This document shows positions 24,949 through 34,208 of a stretch of DNA of 64,000 nt, piece after piece (position 1 is the stretch's first letter; each line of letters opens with the position of its first letter). Origin of the DNA: Bacteroidales bacterium. GTDB lineage: Bacteria > Bacteroidota > Bacteroidia > Bacteroidales > P3. The translations under genes were made by a program, and so were the position numbers. The stretch spans positions 17,624-81,623 of the forward strand of contig JAFXAA010000035.1 in the NCBI GenBank assembly GCA_017522105.1, written 5' to 3'. The notes below the pieces were generated by a model that saw only the letters and a list, made by a program, of their open reading frames with translations, ran no database searches and had not been told where the DNA came from.

Positions 24949-25509
24949 ATGAAGAAAAAGAACATAATCACCCTCGACCTCGACGACGAGGAGCCGCTGG
25001 ACGACGTGGCGCAGCTGCTGTTCCGCACCCCGCAGCCGGGCTACCTCTTCGCCGACACCCTCAACCGGCTCTACGGCTACGCCCTGCGGCGCATCGACGA
25101 CATGCCGCTCGACGGTGCGCAATGGCCTTTCTACACCTACGCCGACAGCGTGAGCCACCTGCGCTACTACCTCGTGGAGAAACCCGCCACGGAGCAGTTG
25201 CGCGATGCCTGGGGCGAGCACAACAAGATGCTTGTCATCAAAGGGGAATGCGCTGCCGACGAGGCGGAGCGCCTCTACGAAGACCTCACCGACCCGCTGC
25301 CCGCCGACGAGGGCGACCTGCTGGCCACGGAGCACGCGGCACTGCGCGACGACCTGCTGGCCGACTTCCCGCTTGTGGACCGCTACGACCCGGAGAACTC
25401 CCTGCCGCCGAAAGCCTCACGGCGCAGCATACAAATACACACAGCCCTCAATCAGCACTCCACGGCCATCATGACGCACATCGACACCGAGCGCCTCGAC
25501 CTTGTGTGA
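24949..25509 (+). CDS. Uncharacterised acidic protein
   Basis: 186 residues, starting MKKKNIITLDLDDEEPLDDVAQLLFRT, rich in Asp, Glu and Leu, with no signal peptide or membrane segment. The middle part (PFYTYADSVSHLRYYLVEKP) and the C terminus look globular and helical. I do not recognise the family. The start codon follows the pflX-like stop without a gap, so the two are probably cotranscribed. Confidence 0.7.
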   Translation: MKKKNIITLDLDDEEPLDDVAQLLFRTPQPGYLFADTLNRLYGYALRRIDDMPLDGAQWPFYTYADSVSHLRYYLVEKPATEQLRDAWGEHNKMLVIKGECAADEAERLYEDLTDPLPADEGDLLATEHAALRDDLLADFPLVDRYDPENSLPPKASRRSIQIHTALNQHSTAIMTHIDTERLDLV

Positions 25510-25532
25510 GGGGCAGAAAAATGACATATTAT

Positions 25533-25563
25533 TTTGCCAGGTGCGAAATTATGTGTATATTTG
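25533..25563 (+). promoter_or_regulatory. Promoter of pepD
   Basis: TTTG at 25533-25536, a 19-base spacer and TATATTTG at 25556-25563 fit the Bacteroidetes consensus exactly. The pepD start codon is 46 bases downstream. Confidence 0.75.
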
Positions 25564-25609
25564 CAGTCGGCTTTCAGCAAGAACAACAATAACTAAAAAC
25601 AAATACATT

Positions 25610-27067
25610 ATGACAATCAAAGACCTTGAACCCAAAGAGTTGTGGAGTAACTTCTACGCCCTGACGCGCCAGCCGCGCCCCTCGAAACACGAGGAGAAAG
25701 TGCGCCAGTTCCTTGTGGACTGGGCCAAGAAGAACAATATTGCCTGCCGAGTGGACGGCGTGGGCAATATCATCATGAGCAAGCCCGCCACCAAGGGCAT
25801 GGAGAAGGTGCGCCCCGTGGTGCTGCAGGCCCACATGGACATGGTGCCGCAGGCACGCGCAGGCAAGAAGCACGACTTTGAGAAAGACCCGATAGAGACC
25901 AAGATTGTGGGCGACTGGGTGTATGCCTGCGACACCACTTTGGGTGCCGACGACGGCATGGGCGTGGCCGCCATCATGGCCGTCTTCGCCAGCAAGACCG
26001 CCAAGCACGGCCCCCTGGAGGCCCTCATCACCACCGACGAGGAGACGGGCATGACGGGAGCCTTCGGCCTGAAGAAAGGCGAGTTGCACGGCGACTACCT
26101 GCTGAACCTCGACAGCGAGACCGAGGGCGAACTCTATGTGGGCTGCGCCGGCGGCATCGACGCTGCCATCAGCCTGCCCTACAGCACCGAGAAAGCCCCC
26201 AAGGGCATGGAAGCCTACAAGCTCACCATCGGCGGCCTCAAGGGCGGCCACAGCGGCATGGAGATCAACACCGGCCGCGCCAACGCCAACAAGCTCCTCT
26301 TCCGCCACCTGCGCTGGGTGGCCGAGTGCGGCATACGCATCATCAGCCTTGAAGGCGGCAACATGCGCAACGCCATACCGCGCGACGCCGAGGCCGTCAT
26401 AGCCATGCCCAAGGAGCATGTGGACTGCATCCTCAAGGAGTGGGACAAGGTGGCAGGCTGGGTGAAGAAAGAACTCGCCGCCGTGGAGCCCGACTTCTTC
26501 ATGAAATACGAGAAGGTGCGCATGAACCCAACCGTCATCACCGAGGCCGACACGCAGAAGATCATCAGCCTCATGATGGTGGCCCCGAACGGCGTCATCC
26601 GCATGAGCAAGGACATGGAAGGTCTGGTGGAGACTTCGCTGAACCTGGCCATAGCCAAGACCACGGCCAGCAAGAAGTTCGTCGTCTACGCGTTGCTGCG
26701 CTCCTCTGTCGACACCGCCAAGGAAGCCCTTGCCGAGCGTCTGGTGTGCCTGGCCGAACTGGCCGGCGGCAAGTGCCAGCTCAGCGGTGCCTATCCCGGC
26801 TGGAAGCCCAACATGGAGAGCCAGCTACTGAAGACCATGAAGGCCACCTACAAGAAGCTCTACAAGAAAGAGCCCGCCGTCGTGGCCATCCACGCCGGTC
26901 TGGAGTGCGGCCTGCTGGGCGGCAAGTATCCGGACATGGAGATGATCAGCTTCGGCCCGACGCTGCAGAGCCCCCACAGCCCCGACGAGCGCTGCTACAT
27001 ACCGAGCGCACAGAAGTTCTACGACTACCTGCTGGCAGCACTGGAGGCGATGCCCGAGAAGAAATAA
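25610..27067 (+). CDS. pepD: Aminoacyl-histidine dipeptidase (PepD, M20 family)
   Basis: Zinc-dependent cytoplasmic dipeptidase that cleaves Xaa-His and other dipeptides. Metal-binding motifs are visible: VVLQAHMDMVPQ, TTLGADDGMGVA and TTDEETGMTGAFGL; the dimerisation-domain block KGGHSGMEINTGRANANK follows. The 485-residue length is normal. A promoter stands 46 bases upstream and a strong hairpin terminator 25 bases downstream, so it is a single-gene unit. Confidence 0.93.
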   Translation: MTIKDLEPKELWSNFYALTRQPRPSKHEEKVRQFLVDWAKKNNIACRVDGVGNIIMSKPATKGMEKVRPVVLQAHMDMVPQARAGKKHDFEKDPIETKIVGDWVYACDTTLGADDGMGVAAIMAVFASKTAKHGPLEALITTDEETGMTGAFGLKKGELHGDYLLNLDSETEGELYVGCAGGIDAAISLPYSTEKAPKGMEAYKLTIGGLKGGHSGMEINTGRANANKLLFRHLRWVAECGIRIISLEGGNMRNAIPRDAEAVIAMPKEHVDCILKEWDKVAGWVKKELAAVEPDFFMKYEKVRMNPTVITEADTQKIISLMMVAPNGVIRMSKDMEGLVETSLNLAIAKTTASKKFVVYALLRSSVDTAKEALAERLVCLAELAGGKCQLSGAYPGWKPNMESQLLKTMKATYKKLYKKEPAVVAIHAGLECGLLGGKYPDMEMISFGPTLQSPHSPDERCYIPSAQKFYDYLLAALEAMPEKK

Positions 27068-27091
27068 GCATTCTTACTTACGCCAATAAAG

Positions 27092-27123
27092 GAAGAGCCG
27101 GCCATCTGGCCGGCTCTTCTATT
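27092..27123. terminator. Bidirectional terminator between pepD and the permease gene
   Basis: Perfect 12-base stem GAAGAGCCGGCC / GGCCGGCTCTTC with the loop ATCT, followed by TATTT on the plus strand and preceded by AAA for the minus strand. Both flanking genes end here. Confidence 0.8.
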
Positions 27124-28203
27124 TCAGTTGAGGCGTACCCGCGGGTCGAGCACCGCGTAAAGGATGTCGGTGAGGATGTTGATGAGCACCAAAAGGATGC
27201 AGATGAAGAGGATGGTGCCCATGACCACGGGGAAGTCGTACTTCTCCAGGCCGTCGACGATGACGACGCCCATGCCCTTCCAGTCGAAGACATACTCCAC
27301 GAAGACAGCGCCCGCCAGGAGCCCGGCAAACCAACCGCTGGCCGACGTCACCACGGGATTGAGGGCGTTGCGCAGCGCATGGCGCACCACGACGCGGCGG
27401 CGGCTCAAGCCCTTGGCACGAGCTGTGCGTATGTAGTCCTGCGAGAGGGCTTCAAGCATGGAGTTCTTGGTGAGCTGCGTGAGCGTGGCCAGGGGGCGTA
27501 TGCCGAGCGTCAGCGCAGGAAGGATGAGGTTCTTAAGGTCAATGTATTCGCCGCAGCCGTAGTCGTCGACAGAGTACAGGTTGCCGAACATGTTGAGGTG
27601 CGTCCACCCAGCCAAGACGTAGGCAAAAAGCCAGGCAATGAGTATGGCGGCGAAGAAGGACGGCAGCGACATGCCGAGGGTGGAGAGGACGAGGGTGAGA
27701 CGGTCCACCCAAGTGTCCTTGTGGAGGGCTGATACTACGCCGAGCGAGACACCGACGACGAGGGCGAAGAGCATGGCCACCACGGCGAGGAGTGCCGTCT
27801 GCGGGAAAGCGGTGCCTATAATCTCGCTCACGCGGCGCTGGCTCTGGTAGCTCCGCCTGAGGTAGGGTGCTTTGAGCACCACCGAGGCGGAACCAAGGTG
27901 CAGCAGGGTGGCATAGGGGGCATACTTCTCGGCAGAGAGGTAGAAATAGCTGGTACTGTCGCTGTTGTTGTGCACCGATATGGGCACAAGGTCGTTGAGG
28001 TAGTTGAGATATTGCAAGCCCACGGGCTTGTCGCGCCCGAGGTCGCGGTTGATGATGTCGATGCTTTCCTGGTCGGCGCGCTGGCCGAGCATCATGCGGG
28101 CCGGGTCGCCGGGCAGGATGTTGAAGAGGAAGAAGACCAAAGTGACCACCCCCAGGAGCACAAGGAAGCCGTACAGAAGGCGTTTTAAGATATAGCGTCC
28201 CAT
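27124..28203 (-). CDS. ABC transporter permease, DppB/OppB type
   Basis: Inner-membrane subunit of a peptide- or nickel-type ABC importer. The N terminus MGRYILKRLLYGFLVLLGVVTLVFFLFNILPGDPA and the EAA-like loop DYIRTARAKGLSRRRVVVRHALRNAL are typical of the DppB/OppB family; about six membrane helices are predicted. At 359 residues it has a 40-60 residue periplasmic insertion (around SVHNNSDSTSYFYLSAEKY) seen in Bacteroidetes members. The second permease, ATPases and binding protein are not adjacent, so the complex must be completed from elsewhere. It follows tsaB with a 9-base gap. Confidence 0.88.
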   Translation of the reverse strand: MGRYILKRLLYGFLVLLGVVTLVFFLFNILPGDPARMMLGQRADQESIDIINRDLGRDKPVGLQYLNYLNDLVPISVHNNSDSTSYFYLSAEKYAPYATLLHLGSASVVLKAPYLRRSYQSQRRVSEIIGTAFPQTALLAVVAMLFALVVGVSLGVVSALHKDTWVDRLTLVLSTLGMSLPSFFAAILIAWLFAYVLAGWTHLNMFGNLYSVDDYGCGEYIDLKNLILPALTLGIRPLATLTQLTKNSMLEALSQDYIRTARAKGLSRRRVVVRHALRNALNPVVTSASGWFAGLLAGAVFVEYVFDWKGMGVVIVDGLEKYDFPVVMGTILFICILLVLINILTDILYAVLDPRVRLN

Positions 28204-28212
28204 AACAATGTG

Positions 28213-28890
28213 TTATCGCAGGCCGTGCACCACACTCTTCTTGGCCACGAAGTCCTTGAGATAGAAAGGCTCAAAGTAGGCCACATCCTCCACCCTACCC
28301 TCGGCGATGCGCTGTTCGGCGAGGGTTGCCATGCCAGCGGCGGAGACCGCGAAGGACTCGTCATAGCGAGCGTTGGGGTGACTGCCCAGCAGCGGACGCG
28401 TCTTGGCGGCGCCGTCGCCAATGAAGGTAACCTCGGCACGGCCAAGCCATTCGTCATAGAAGCCCTCGGAGACTACATCGGCATGCGTGTCGCGCAGGAT
28501 GTTGAGCCCGCGGTCCACCATCATAGTGTAGCACTCCATGCGGCGTGCGTCAATCATTGGGCACAGAAGTCCATTGTATTCAGGGTGCTGTGCATAATAA
28601 AGGGCGGCCATGGAGAGGAGCGTAGGCACCGAGAGCAGAGGAATGCCGTAGCCATAGCAGAGCCCTTTGGCGCTGCTGACGCCTATGCGCAGACCCGTGT
28701 AGCTGCCTGGGCCTGCCGAGACACAGACGGCGTCGGGCCGCTGTGAGTCGGTGATTTCTTTGAGGAAAAGAGGCAACTGTGTGGAGTGGGCATCGGGCAC
28801 GGAGCTCTCGCGCTGTGCGACGACCTTGCCGTCGATGGCCATAGCCACCGAGCATACCCGCGTGGCTGTTTCTATCAGGAGTACTTTCAT
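28213..28890 (-). CDS. tsaB: tRNA threonylcarbamoyladenosine biosynthesis protein TsaB
   Basis: ASKHA-fold partner of TsaD in making t6A on tRNAs that read ANN codons. The N terminus LLIETATRVCSVAMA, the DAHSTQLPLFLKE segment and the SAGPGSYTGLRIGVSSAKGL block are diagnostic. The 225-residue length is normal. It overlaps the upstream lolA-like gene by four bases. Confidence 0.92.
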   Translation of the reverse strand: MKVLLIETATRVCSVAMAIDGKVVAQRESSVPDAHSTQLPLFLKEITDSQRPDAVCVSAGPGSYTGLRIGVSSAKGLCYGYGIPLLSVPTLLSMAALYYAQHPEYNGLLCPMIDARRMECYTMMVDRGLNILRDTHADVVSEGFYDEWLGRAEVTFIGDGAAKTRPLLGSHPNARYDESFAVSAAGMATLAEQRIAEGRVEDVAYFEPFYLKDFVAKKSVVHGLR

Positions 28891-29546
28891 CGCATGTCTA
28901 TTACTTCCACTTCAGGGTGCTTGGCGGCGTCGAAGGTGAACTGCGAGGCAGCGTTGGAGGCACGCTTGAAGTCGGTGATGTCATAGTTTTCGCGGCCGGA
29001 GTCATATTTATGCACCTCCATGCGACGCAGCAGGCCGTCGTCTTCATTGAGGAAGAGGCGTATCTTGTGGTAGCTGCGTGTAGAGCGCGGCTGCAGGTCG
29101 ACGATGGCAGTACCGTCGTCGTCAGTACGGATATACTTTGCCTTGAAGCTCTTGCTGTAGTTTGCCAACAGACGGCCTGGGTTGAGCAGGTCAATGTCGT
29201 CATCGCTCATGGCACTGACGGTCACCTCGTTGGCTTGCTTGTTCCAGTGCCACACAGTGGTGCCGTCGCTGATGAGCTCCTGGTCGGGCAGCACGAGACG
29301 GTACTTGCCCTTGCTGTAGCGCACCTCGGCGCTCTGTCGTGCTTTCTGCTGCTTCTTGCCGTCGAGGACGGTCATGGTCACCGTGAAGCTCACATTCTTG
29401 TCGAAGCGGGCGGCAGCTTTCTTGAGCACTTCGGTGGCGTTCTCGTCGAGGCGTCCCTGAGAGGCGTGGGTAATCTGAGCTTGAGGGGCGAAAGGCAAGA
29501 GGACAAAGGCGGCAACAGCCAACAATATCAATACAGTCTTTCTCAT
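28887..29546 (-). CDS. lolA: LolA-like outer membrane lipoprotein carrier
   Basis: Periplasmic protein of 219 residues with signal peptide cleaved near PQAQ (about residue 24). The body follows the Bacteroidetes LolA-like pattern: DENATEVLKKAAARFDKNVSFTVTM, SKGKYRLVLPDQELISDGTTVWHWNK, and LFLNEDDGLLRRMEVHKYDSGR. It would shuttle lipoproteins from the inner to the outer membrane, fitting the many lipoproteins here. It sits between folE (two-base gap) and tsaB (overlap). Confidence 0.82.
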   Translation of the reverse strand: MRKTVLILLAVAAFVLLPFAPQAQITHASQGRLDENATEVLKKAAARFDKNVSFTVTMTVLDGKKQQKARQSAEVRYSKGKYRLVLPDQELISDGTTVWHWNKQANEVTVSAMSDDDIDLLNPGRLLANYSKSFKAKYIRTDDDGTAIVDLQPRSTRSYHKIRLFLNEDDGLLRRMEVHKYDSGRENYDITDFKRASNAASQFTFDAAKHPEVEVIDMR

Positions 29547-29548
29547 GA

Positions 29549-30157
29549 TCAGTGCAGTTTCATGCCGATAATATTCATGAACTCCTCACGTGTCTTGGGG
29601 TCTTTCATGAAGGCGCCAGTGAAATCGGAGGTGGTGGTGACGGAGTTTTGCTTCTGCACGCCACGCATCGACATGCACATGTGCTGCGCCTCGATGACCA
29701 CGGCCACACCGAGGGGGTTGAGGGTCTCCTGAATGCAGTCTTTGATCTGCTTTGTGAGGCGTTCCTGCACCTGCAGACGGCGGGCGTAGGCATCCACCAC
29801 ACGCGGTATCTTGCTCAAGCCCACGATGGTACCGTTGGGAATGTAAGCCACGTGGGCCTTGCCGACGAAGGGCACCATGTGGTGCTCGCAGAGCGAATAG
29901 AGCTCTATGTCCTTGACGACGACCATCTGCCTGTAGTCCTCGTGGAACATGGCCGAGCGCAATATCTCCTTGGGGTCGAGGTCGTAGCCATTGGTAAAGA
30001 AGAGCATGGCCTTGGCAATGCGCTCCGGGCTTTTGAGGAGACCTTCGCGATCAGGGTTTTCGCCAAGGAGACGGAGGATGGCCTTGTAGTGTGCAGCCAT
30101 CTCGTTGACGCACTGTTCGTCGTACTTATCTATCTTCTGATATCCTAATTCTGCCAT
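29549..30157 (-). CDS. folE: GTP cyclohydrolase I (FolE)
   Basis: Converts GTP to dihydroneopterin triphosphate, the first step of folate synthesis. The zinc and active-site blocks are clear: [43 protein letters not shown] and [15 protein letters not shown]. The 202-residue length is standard. First gene of a run folE-lolA-tsaB-permease on the minus strand. Confidence 0.94.
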   Translation of the reverse strand: MAELGYQKIDKYDEQCVNEMAAHYKAILRLLGENPDREGLLKSPERIAKAMLFFTNGYDLDPKEILRSAMFHEDYRQMVVVKDIELYSLCEHHMVPFVGKAHVAYIPNGTIVGLSKIPRVVDAYARRLQVQERLTKQIKDCIQETLNPLGVAVVIEAQHMCMSMRGVQKQNSVTTTSDFTGAFMKDPKTREEFMNIIGMKLH

Positions 30158-30383
30158 TGTTGTCTTTTAGTATGTTATGCGATGTTGTTATTGCATCAAA
30201 GTGTTGGTTTTGCGCATGCAATATGGCACGCCTGTGGTTTCTGTACGGCTCTTGCTCCATCAATCCCTTCTTCGGCGAGCAGGGCCACAGCAAGGGCATA
30301 GGTAGACCGCAGAGGGGCTGTAGGGGCAGCGAGCAAATGTAGCGTCAGCAACGGACGGACGCAATTAGCGACGGGCTTCATGC

Positions 30384-31373
30384 TCATTCCAATTCCATTA
30401 CAACACGGAAACCGATAGTGCTGTCGGTGACGAAGGTGGTATCTCTCACTTCTTGCAGGAAACGGTAGGATACGAAGCAACGCTCCGGATTGGTCTGCCA
30501 CGAGCCGCCGCGACGCACGTGAGCCACATAGGACGGCACGGGTTCGAGAGGCGTAGGATCGACGGCACCGTTCTCCTGGTACTGGCTGTAGTCATAGTAA
30601 TAGCCACGGCACCATTCCCACGCGTTGCCGCTCATGTCGTATATGTCGAGAATATTGGGCATCTTCTTGCCAACAGGCATCACATGCTTGAGGGTGAAGA
30701 CGGTGGTGTCGATGAGGGTGGAGTCGAGGTCGGGGTCGTAGACGGTGTCGAAGATGAGCACCGTGTCAAGCGGAGTGTTGCGAGTGTACCAGCCGACGGT
30801 GTCCAGCAGGTCGGAGCCGGAGAAAATGGACTGTACGCGGCGCGCCACGTGACCGCCACGGGCTGCATACTCCCACTGCGCCTCTGTGGGCAGCGAGAAA
30901 TTCTTGCCGGTCATGGCGCTAAGGCGCTGGCAGAAAAGCTCGGCGTCGTCGTAGCTTATCCATACGGCAGGCTTGTCGTCGCCAAGAAAAGCCGCCAAGG
31001 CAGGATTGGCTTTGGCCCAGGTGCGAGCGGGGTTGGTGTCCATGACTGCCTCATAGAGGGCCTGCGTCACCGGGACGACGGCCATGGCATAGTCCTTGGA
31101 AATGGTCACATTGTGCTGCGGCAGATCGAGGCCAGCCGAGGTATGAGCCTGTGGCTCGGCACCCATAACAAAACTGCCCTTGAGAATTACGACGAGGTCT
31201 ACAGTCTGGCCAGTGCCTGGCACAGCGATGTGCTGCTTCATGATGTTGACGCTCTCGCTGTCGTTGGACATGTTGACCACCTCGTCGATCATGTAGTGGC
31301 TCTCTTTGGCGCAGGAGACGCAGAGGACAGCGAGGGTCACTATGGCGGTGAGCAAGAGGGTTATTTTTTTCAT
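30384..31373 (-). CDS. SUMF1/FGE-type lipoprotein
   Basis: 329-residue lipoprotein with lipobox CVSC (C21). The remainder is a formylglycine-generating-enzyme fold: GSFVMGAEPQ, VTQALYEAVM, LPTEAQWEYAARGG, MSGNAWEWCRGYYYDY and HVRRGGSWQTNPERCFVSYR near the C terminus, ending GFRVVME. Surface lipoproteins of this fold in Bacteroidetes include gliding/type IX secretion subunits GldK and GldJ, but this one is separated from such genes and has no clear extra signature. The catalytic cysteine pair of true FGE is not evident, so enzymatic activity is doubtful. Confidence 0.8.
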   Translation of the reverse strand: MKKITLLLTAIVTLAVLCVSCAKESHYMIDEVVNMSNDSESVNIMKQHIAVPGTGQTVDLVVILKGSFVMGAEPQAHTSAGLDLPQHNVTISKDYAMAVVPVTQALYEAVMDTNPARTWAKANPALAAFLGDDKPAVWISYDDAELFCQRLSAMTGKNFSLPTEAQWEYAARGGHVARRVQSIFSGSDLLDTVGWYTRNTPLDTVLIFDTVYDPDLDSTLIDTTVFTLKHVMPVGKKMPNILDIYDMSGNAWEWCRGYYYDYSQYQENGAVDPTPLEPVPSYVAHVRRGGSWQTNPERCFVSYRFLQEVRDTTFVTDSTIGFRVVMELE

Positions 31374-31419
31374 GATATCAGAATTATGATTTACTTGTTA
31401 TTGATTACTTATTTGCACG

Positions 31420-32634
31420 TTATTCAACCTGAAGCAGTAGGCCTTTGAGATACTCGCCCTCCGGGTGGTAGATACTGACGGGATGGTCTATGGCATGTGG
31501 CAGCTCGCGAGCCACACGCACAGCGCGTCGAGCGTTGGCGGCTGCCGTGAACACCATGGTGCGAAAGTCATCTTTACTGACGGCCTGGCTGCAGCTGAAG
31601 GTCATCAACAGACCGCCAGAAGGGATGGACTCCATGGCCCGCTGGTTGATGGTGCGGTAGCCGCGCAGCCCCTGCTGGAGCGAACGATGATTCTTGGCAA
31701 AGGCCGGTGGGTCAAGGATGATGAAGTCATAAAAGGGAGTGCCGGAAGCGGAAAGACTGTCTGACGCAGCCAATGTGTTTTTGCCCAGTAAGTCCAGCAC
31801 ATCAGCTACAGTGCCTTTATGGGGTGCATCGGAGCCAAAGTTGAGTTCTACGTTACGGTTGCACAGTTCAATGGCCTTCTTACTTATGTCTACAGTTTCC
31901 ACATATTCGGCCCCACCGCGAAGAGCTGCCAACGAGAATCCACCGGTGTAGCCGAAACAGTTGAGCACACGGTGGCCTGCGGCGAGACTCTGCACAAGGG
32001 CTCGGTTTTCGCGCTGGTCGATGAAAAAGCCCGTCTTCTGGCCTTCATAGAAGTTGATGAGCATACGATTGCCGTGCTCAGTAATTTCCCATTCCGGCAA
32101 ATCCGCCCCCCACAAGAAACCATCTTGGCTGCCACCAGGGACAGTGGCAGAACTCTTGTCGAAGACTGCCCTGAGGCCATAAGGGGTCAGCAGCTGGCGC
32201 AAGATATCAACGAACATGGGGAAGAGGCGGTGCATGCCGACGGAATGTGCCTGTAGTACGAGAACGCCATTGTACCAGTCGGCAACAAGCCCAGGGAGAC
32301 CGTCACCTTCAGCGTGGACAAGGCGGAAGACATTAGTGGCGACGTTGGTGAAGAGTCCGAAGCGCTGACGATAGTCTACAGCCGACAGGAAACGGTTGTG
32401 GAAGAACCCCTCATCGACCTGCTTGGTGTCAAAGGAGAGCACCTTGCAGATAATGCTTTCGGGTTGATAGTGGCCCACGGCAAGCCATCGGCCTTGGAAG
32501 TCTACCACATCGACGAGGTCGCCCTCCTGCGGAGCGCCGTCCACGCGCTTCACGGCACCGCTGAATATCCAGGGGTGGCGGCGCTGGATAGCTTTCTCCT
32601 TGCCGGGGGCTATGATGAGCTGCGGACGTTTCAT
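31420..32634 (-). CDS. rlmI: 23S rRNA (cytosine-C5) methyltransferase, RlmI-like
   Basis: SAM-dependent methyltransferase with an N-terminal PUA domain (RRHPWIFSGAVKRVDGAPQEGD) and a Rossmann core: VLNCFGYTGGFSLAALRGGAEYVETVDISK, then FIILDPPAFAKN with the NPPY-like DPPAF motif and MTFSCS at the catalytic end. Length 404 residues fits the RlmI/COG1092 family. It overlaps the upstream rpe by four bases. Confidence 0.88.
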   Translation of the reverse strand: MKRPQLIIAPGKEKAIQRRHPWIFSGAVKRVDGAPQEGDLVDVVDFQGRWLAVGHYQPESIICKVLSFDTKQVDEGFFHNRFLSAVDYRQRFGLFTNVATNVFRLVHAEGDGLPGLVADWYNGVLVLQAHSVGMHRLFPMFVDILRQLLTPYGLRAVFDKSSATVPGGSQDGFLWGADLPEWEITEHGNRMLINFYEGQKTGFFIDQRENRALVQSLAAGHRVLNCFGYTGGFSLAALRGGAEYVETVDISKKAIELCNRNVELNFGSDAPHKGTVADVLDLLGKNTLAASDSLSASGTPFYDFIILDPPAFAKNHRSLQQGLRGYRTINQRAMESIPSGGLLMTFSCSQAVSKDDFRTMVFTAAANARRAVRVARELPHAIDHPVSIYHPEGEYLKGLLLQVE

Positions 32635-33275
32635 TGTTTCATCATGTGGATGGTTTGGCCGGGGTCATCGCTTTTGAAGACGGCATTGCCAGCCACGAGG
32701 ACGTCGGCACCGGCCTCAAAGAGCAAGGGGGCGTTCAGGAGGTTCACGCCTCCGTCGACCTCGATGAGGCACTGCGGGTTCTTGCGGTTGCAGAGCTCGC
32801 GCAGCTGGCGCACTTTGTTGTATGTATTCTCGATGAACTTCTGTCCGCCAAAGCCGGGGTTGACGCTCATCAGGAGCACCACGTCGCAGAGCTGTACGAT
32901 GTCTTCGAGCAGGCAGACGGGCGACGAGGGGTTGAGCACCACCCCACCCTTCATTCCCGCATCGTGGATGGCATGGAGTACACGGTCGTGGTGGTGACAA
33001 GCCTCGTAGTGGATGGTGAGGATATCGGCACCAGCATCGCGGAAGTCCTGCACATAGCGGCCAGGGTCCATAATCATCAGGTGCACGTCGAGGGGTTTCT
33101 GCGCATGCTTCTTGATGTGCTTGACGATAGGCTGACCGAAGGAGATGTTGGGCACGAAGATGCCGTCCATAACATCGACATGAAGCCAATCGCATTCGCT
33201 GGCGTTGAGCATCTCTATGTCGCGCTGTAGGTTGCCGAAATCAGCGCTGAGGAGTGACGGGGATACTAATTTCAT
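32631..33275 (-). CDS. rpe: Ribulose-phosphate 3-epimerase (Rpe)
   Basis: TIM-barrel enzyme interconverting ribulose 5-phosphate and xylulose 5-phosphate. Signature blocks: SPSLLSADFGNLQRDIEML, HVDVMDGIFVPNISFG, DVHLMIMDP and LMSVNPGFGGQKFIE, with IEVDGGVN at the phosphate-binding end. The 214-residue length is normal. Overlaps rlmI at its 3' end. Confidence 0.95.
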   Translation of the reverse strand: MKLVSPSLLSADFGNLQRDIEMLNASECDWLHVDVMDGIFVPNISFGQPIVKHIKKHAQKPLDVHLMIMDPGRYVQDFRDAGADILTIHYEACHHHDRVLHAIHDAGMKGGVVLNPSSPVCLLEDIVQLCDVVLLMSVNPGFGGQKFIENTYNKVRQLRELCNRKNPQCLIEVDGGVNLLNAPLLFEAGADVLVAGNAVFKSDDPGQTIHMMKQ

Positions 33276-33313
33276 TGCTGTGGTTGGGGTTGGATGGTGA
33301 ATGTAACGGCGCG

Positions 33314-34198
33314 TCAGAATTTGAGCTTGTCGAAGTTCTTGCCATAGACGCCTTCAGCTTTGCTGACGCTGATGAAAGCGTTTTCATCGATGCGGTGTAT
33401 TATCTGCATCACATGGGGCTTGTCGGTGCGGTGCACCATCATCAGGAGCACCTTCTGGCCTTGGCGGGTATAGCACCCCTCGCCATCAAGAAGGGTGGCG
33501 CCACGTCCCACTTCCTTGGTGACAGCTTCGCCAATTTCTTCGTTCCGGGCGGAGAAGACCATCACCTGATAGGACTGCTTATTACCGTCAAGCACCATGT
33601 CAAGGACGTAAGTCATGACTACCATGACGACATAGCCGCAGATGACATTATCAAGTTTATGGCTGACAAAGAAGGAGCAGCCGATGATGACGACATCGAT
33701 AAGCATGATAACACGGCCCGGGGAGATATTGTGGTACTTGCACACAATAAGGGCAATGATGTCCGTGCCACCACTGTTGCCGCCCATAATGAAGCTCAAG
33801 CCAATGCCCGCACCGCAGCAGACGCCACCGAGCACAGCGCACATAAAGACGCCGAAATGCTCCACGTCAAACCACGTGTCCACATGCAGCACCTGTTGCC
33901 ATAGGATAAAACAAAGCGATGACATGATGATGCCGTAGATGGTATTGGCACCGAATTTGGAGCCAAGGAGCTTGAAGCCTATGGCGACAAGGATGGCATT
34001 GAAGATAAAGTTGAGCACACCAATGGGGATGTGGATGCCGACGGCATAATAGAGGATGGCCGACATACCGCTGACGCCGCCGCCTACAATCTTCATGGGC
34101 AGCATGAAGGCCGACCAGCCGAAGGTGTAGAGCATTAGTCCAAGCGTAATGACAACGTAGGAGATGACAATCTGCTTGCTTTTCTGAAATATCTGCAT
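33314..34198 (-). CDS. YitT family membrane protein
   Basis: 294 residues with about six N-terminal membrane helices and a C-terminal soluble DUF2179 domain. Key pieces: GWSAFMLPMKIVGGGVSGMS, FIMGGNSGGTDIIALIV, and the C-terminal EVGRGATLLDGEGCYT and VHRTDKPHVMQIIHRIDENAFISV blocks. Function is not established. The start at 34198 was chosen because the residues upstream are compositionally unlike the protein and overlap the previous gene. Confidence 0.88.
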   Translation of the reverse strand: MQIFQKSKQIVISYVVITLGLMLYTFGWSAFMLPMKIVGGGVSGMSAILYYAVGIHIPIGVLNFIFNAILVAIGFKLLGSKFGANTIYGIIMSSLCFILWQQVLHVDTWFDVEHFGVFMCAVLGGVCCGAGIGLSFIMGGNSGGTDIIALIVCKYHNISPGRVIMLIDVVIIGCSFFVSHKLDNVICGYVVMVVMTYVLDMVLDGNKQSYQVMVFSARNEEIGEAVTKEVGRGATLLDGEGCYTRQGQKVLLMMVHRTDKPHVMQIIHRIDENAFISVSKAEGVYGKNFDKLKF

Positions 34199-34208
34199 AT
34201 TTTTTTGT

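Noticed and set aside
30158-30383. Small gene or RNA between folE and the SUMF lipoprotein gene
   Set aside because: The only open frame is 61 codons with no features and there is no cloverleaf or terminator hairpin.
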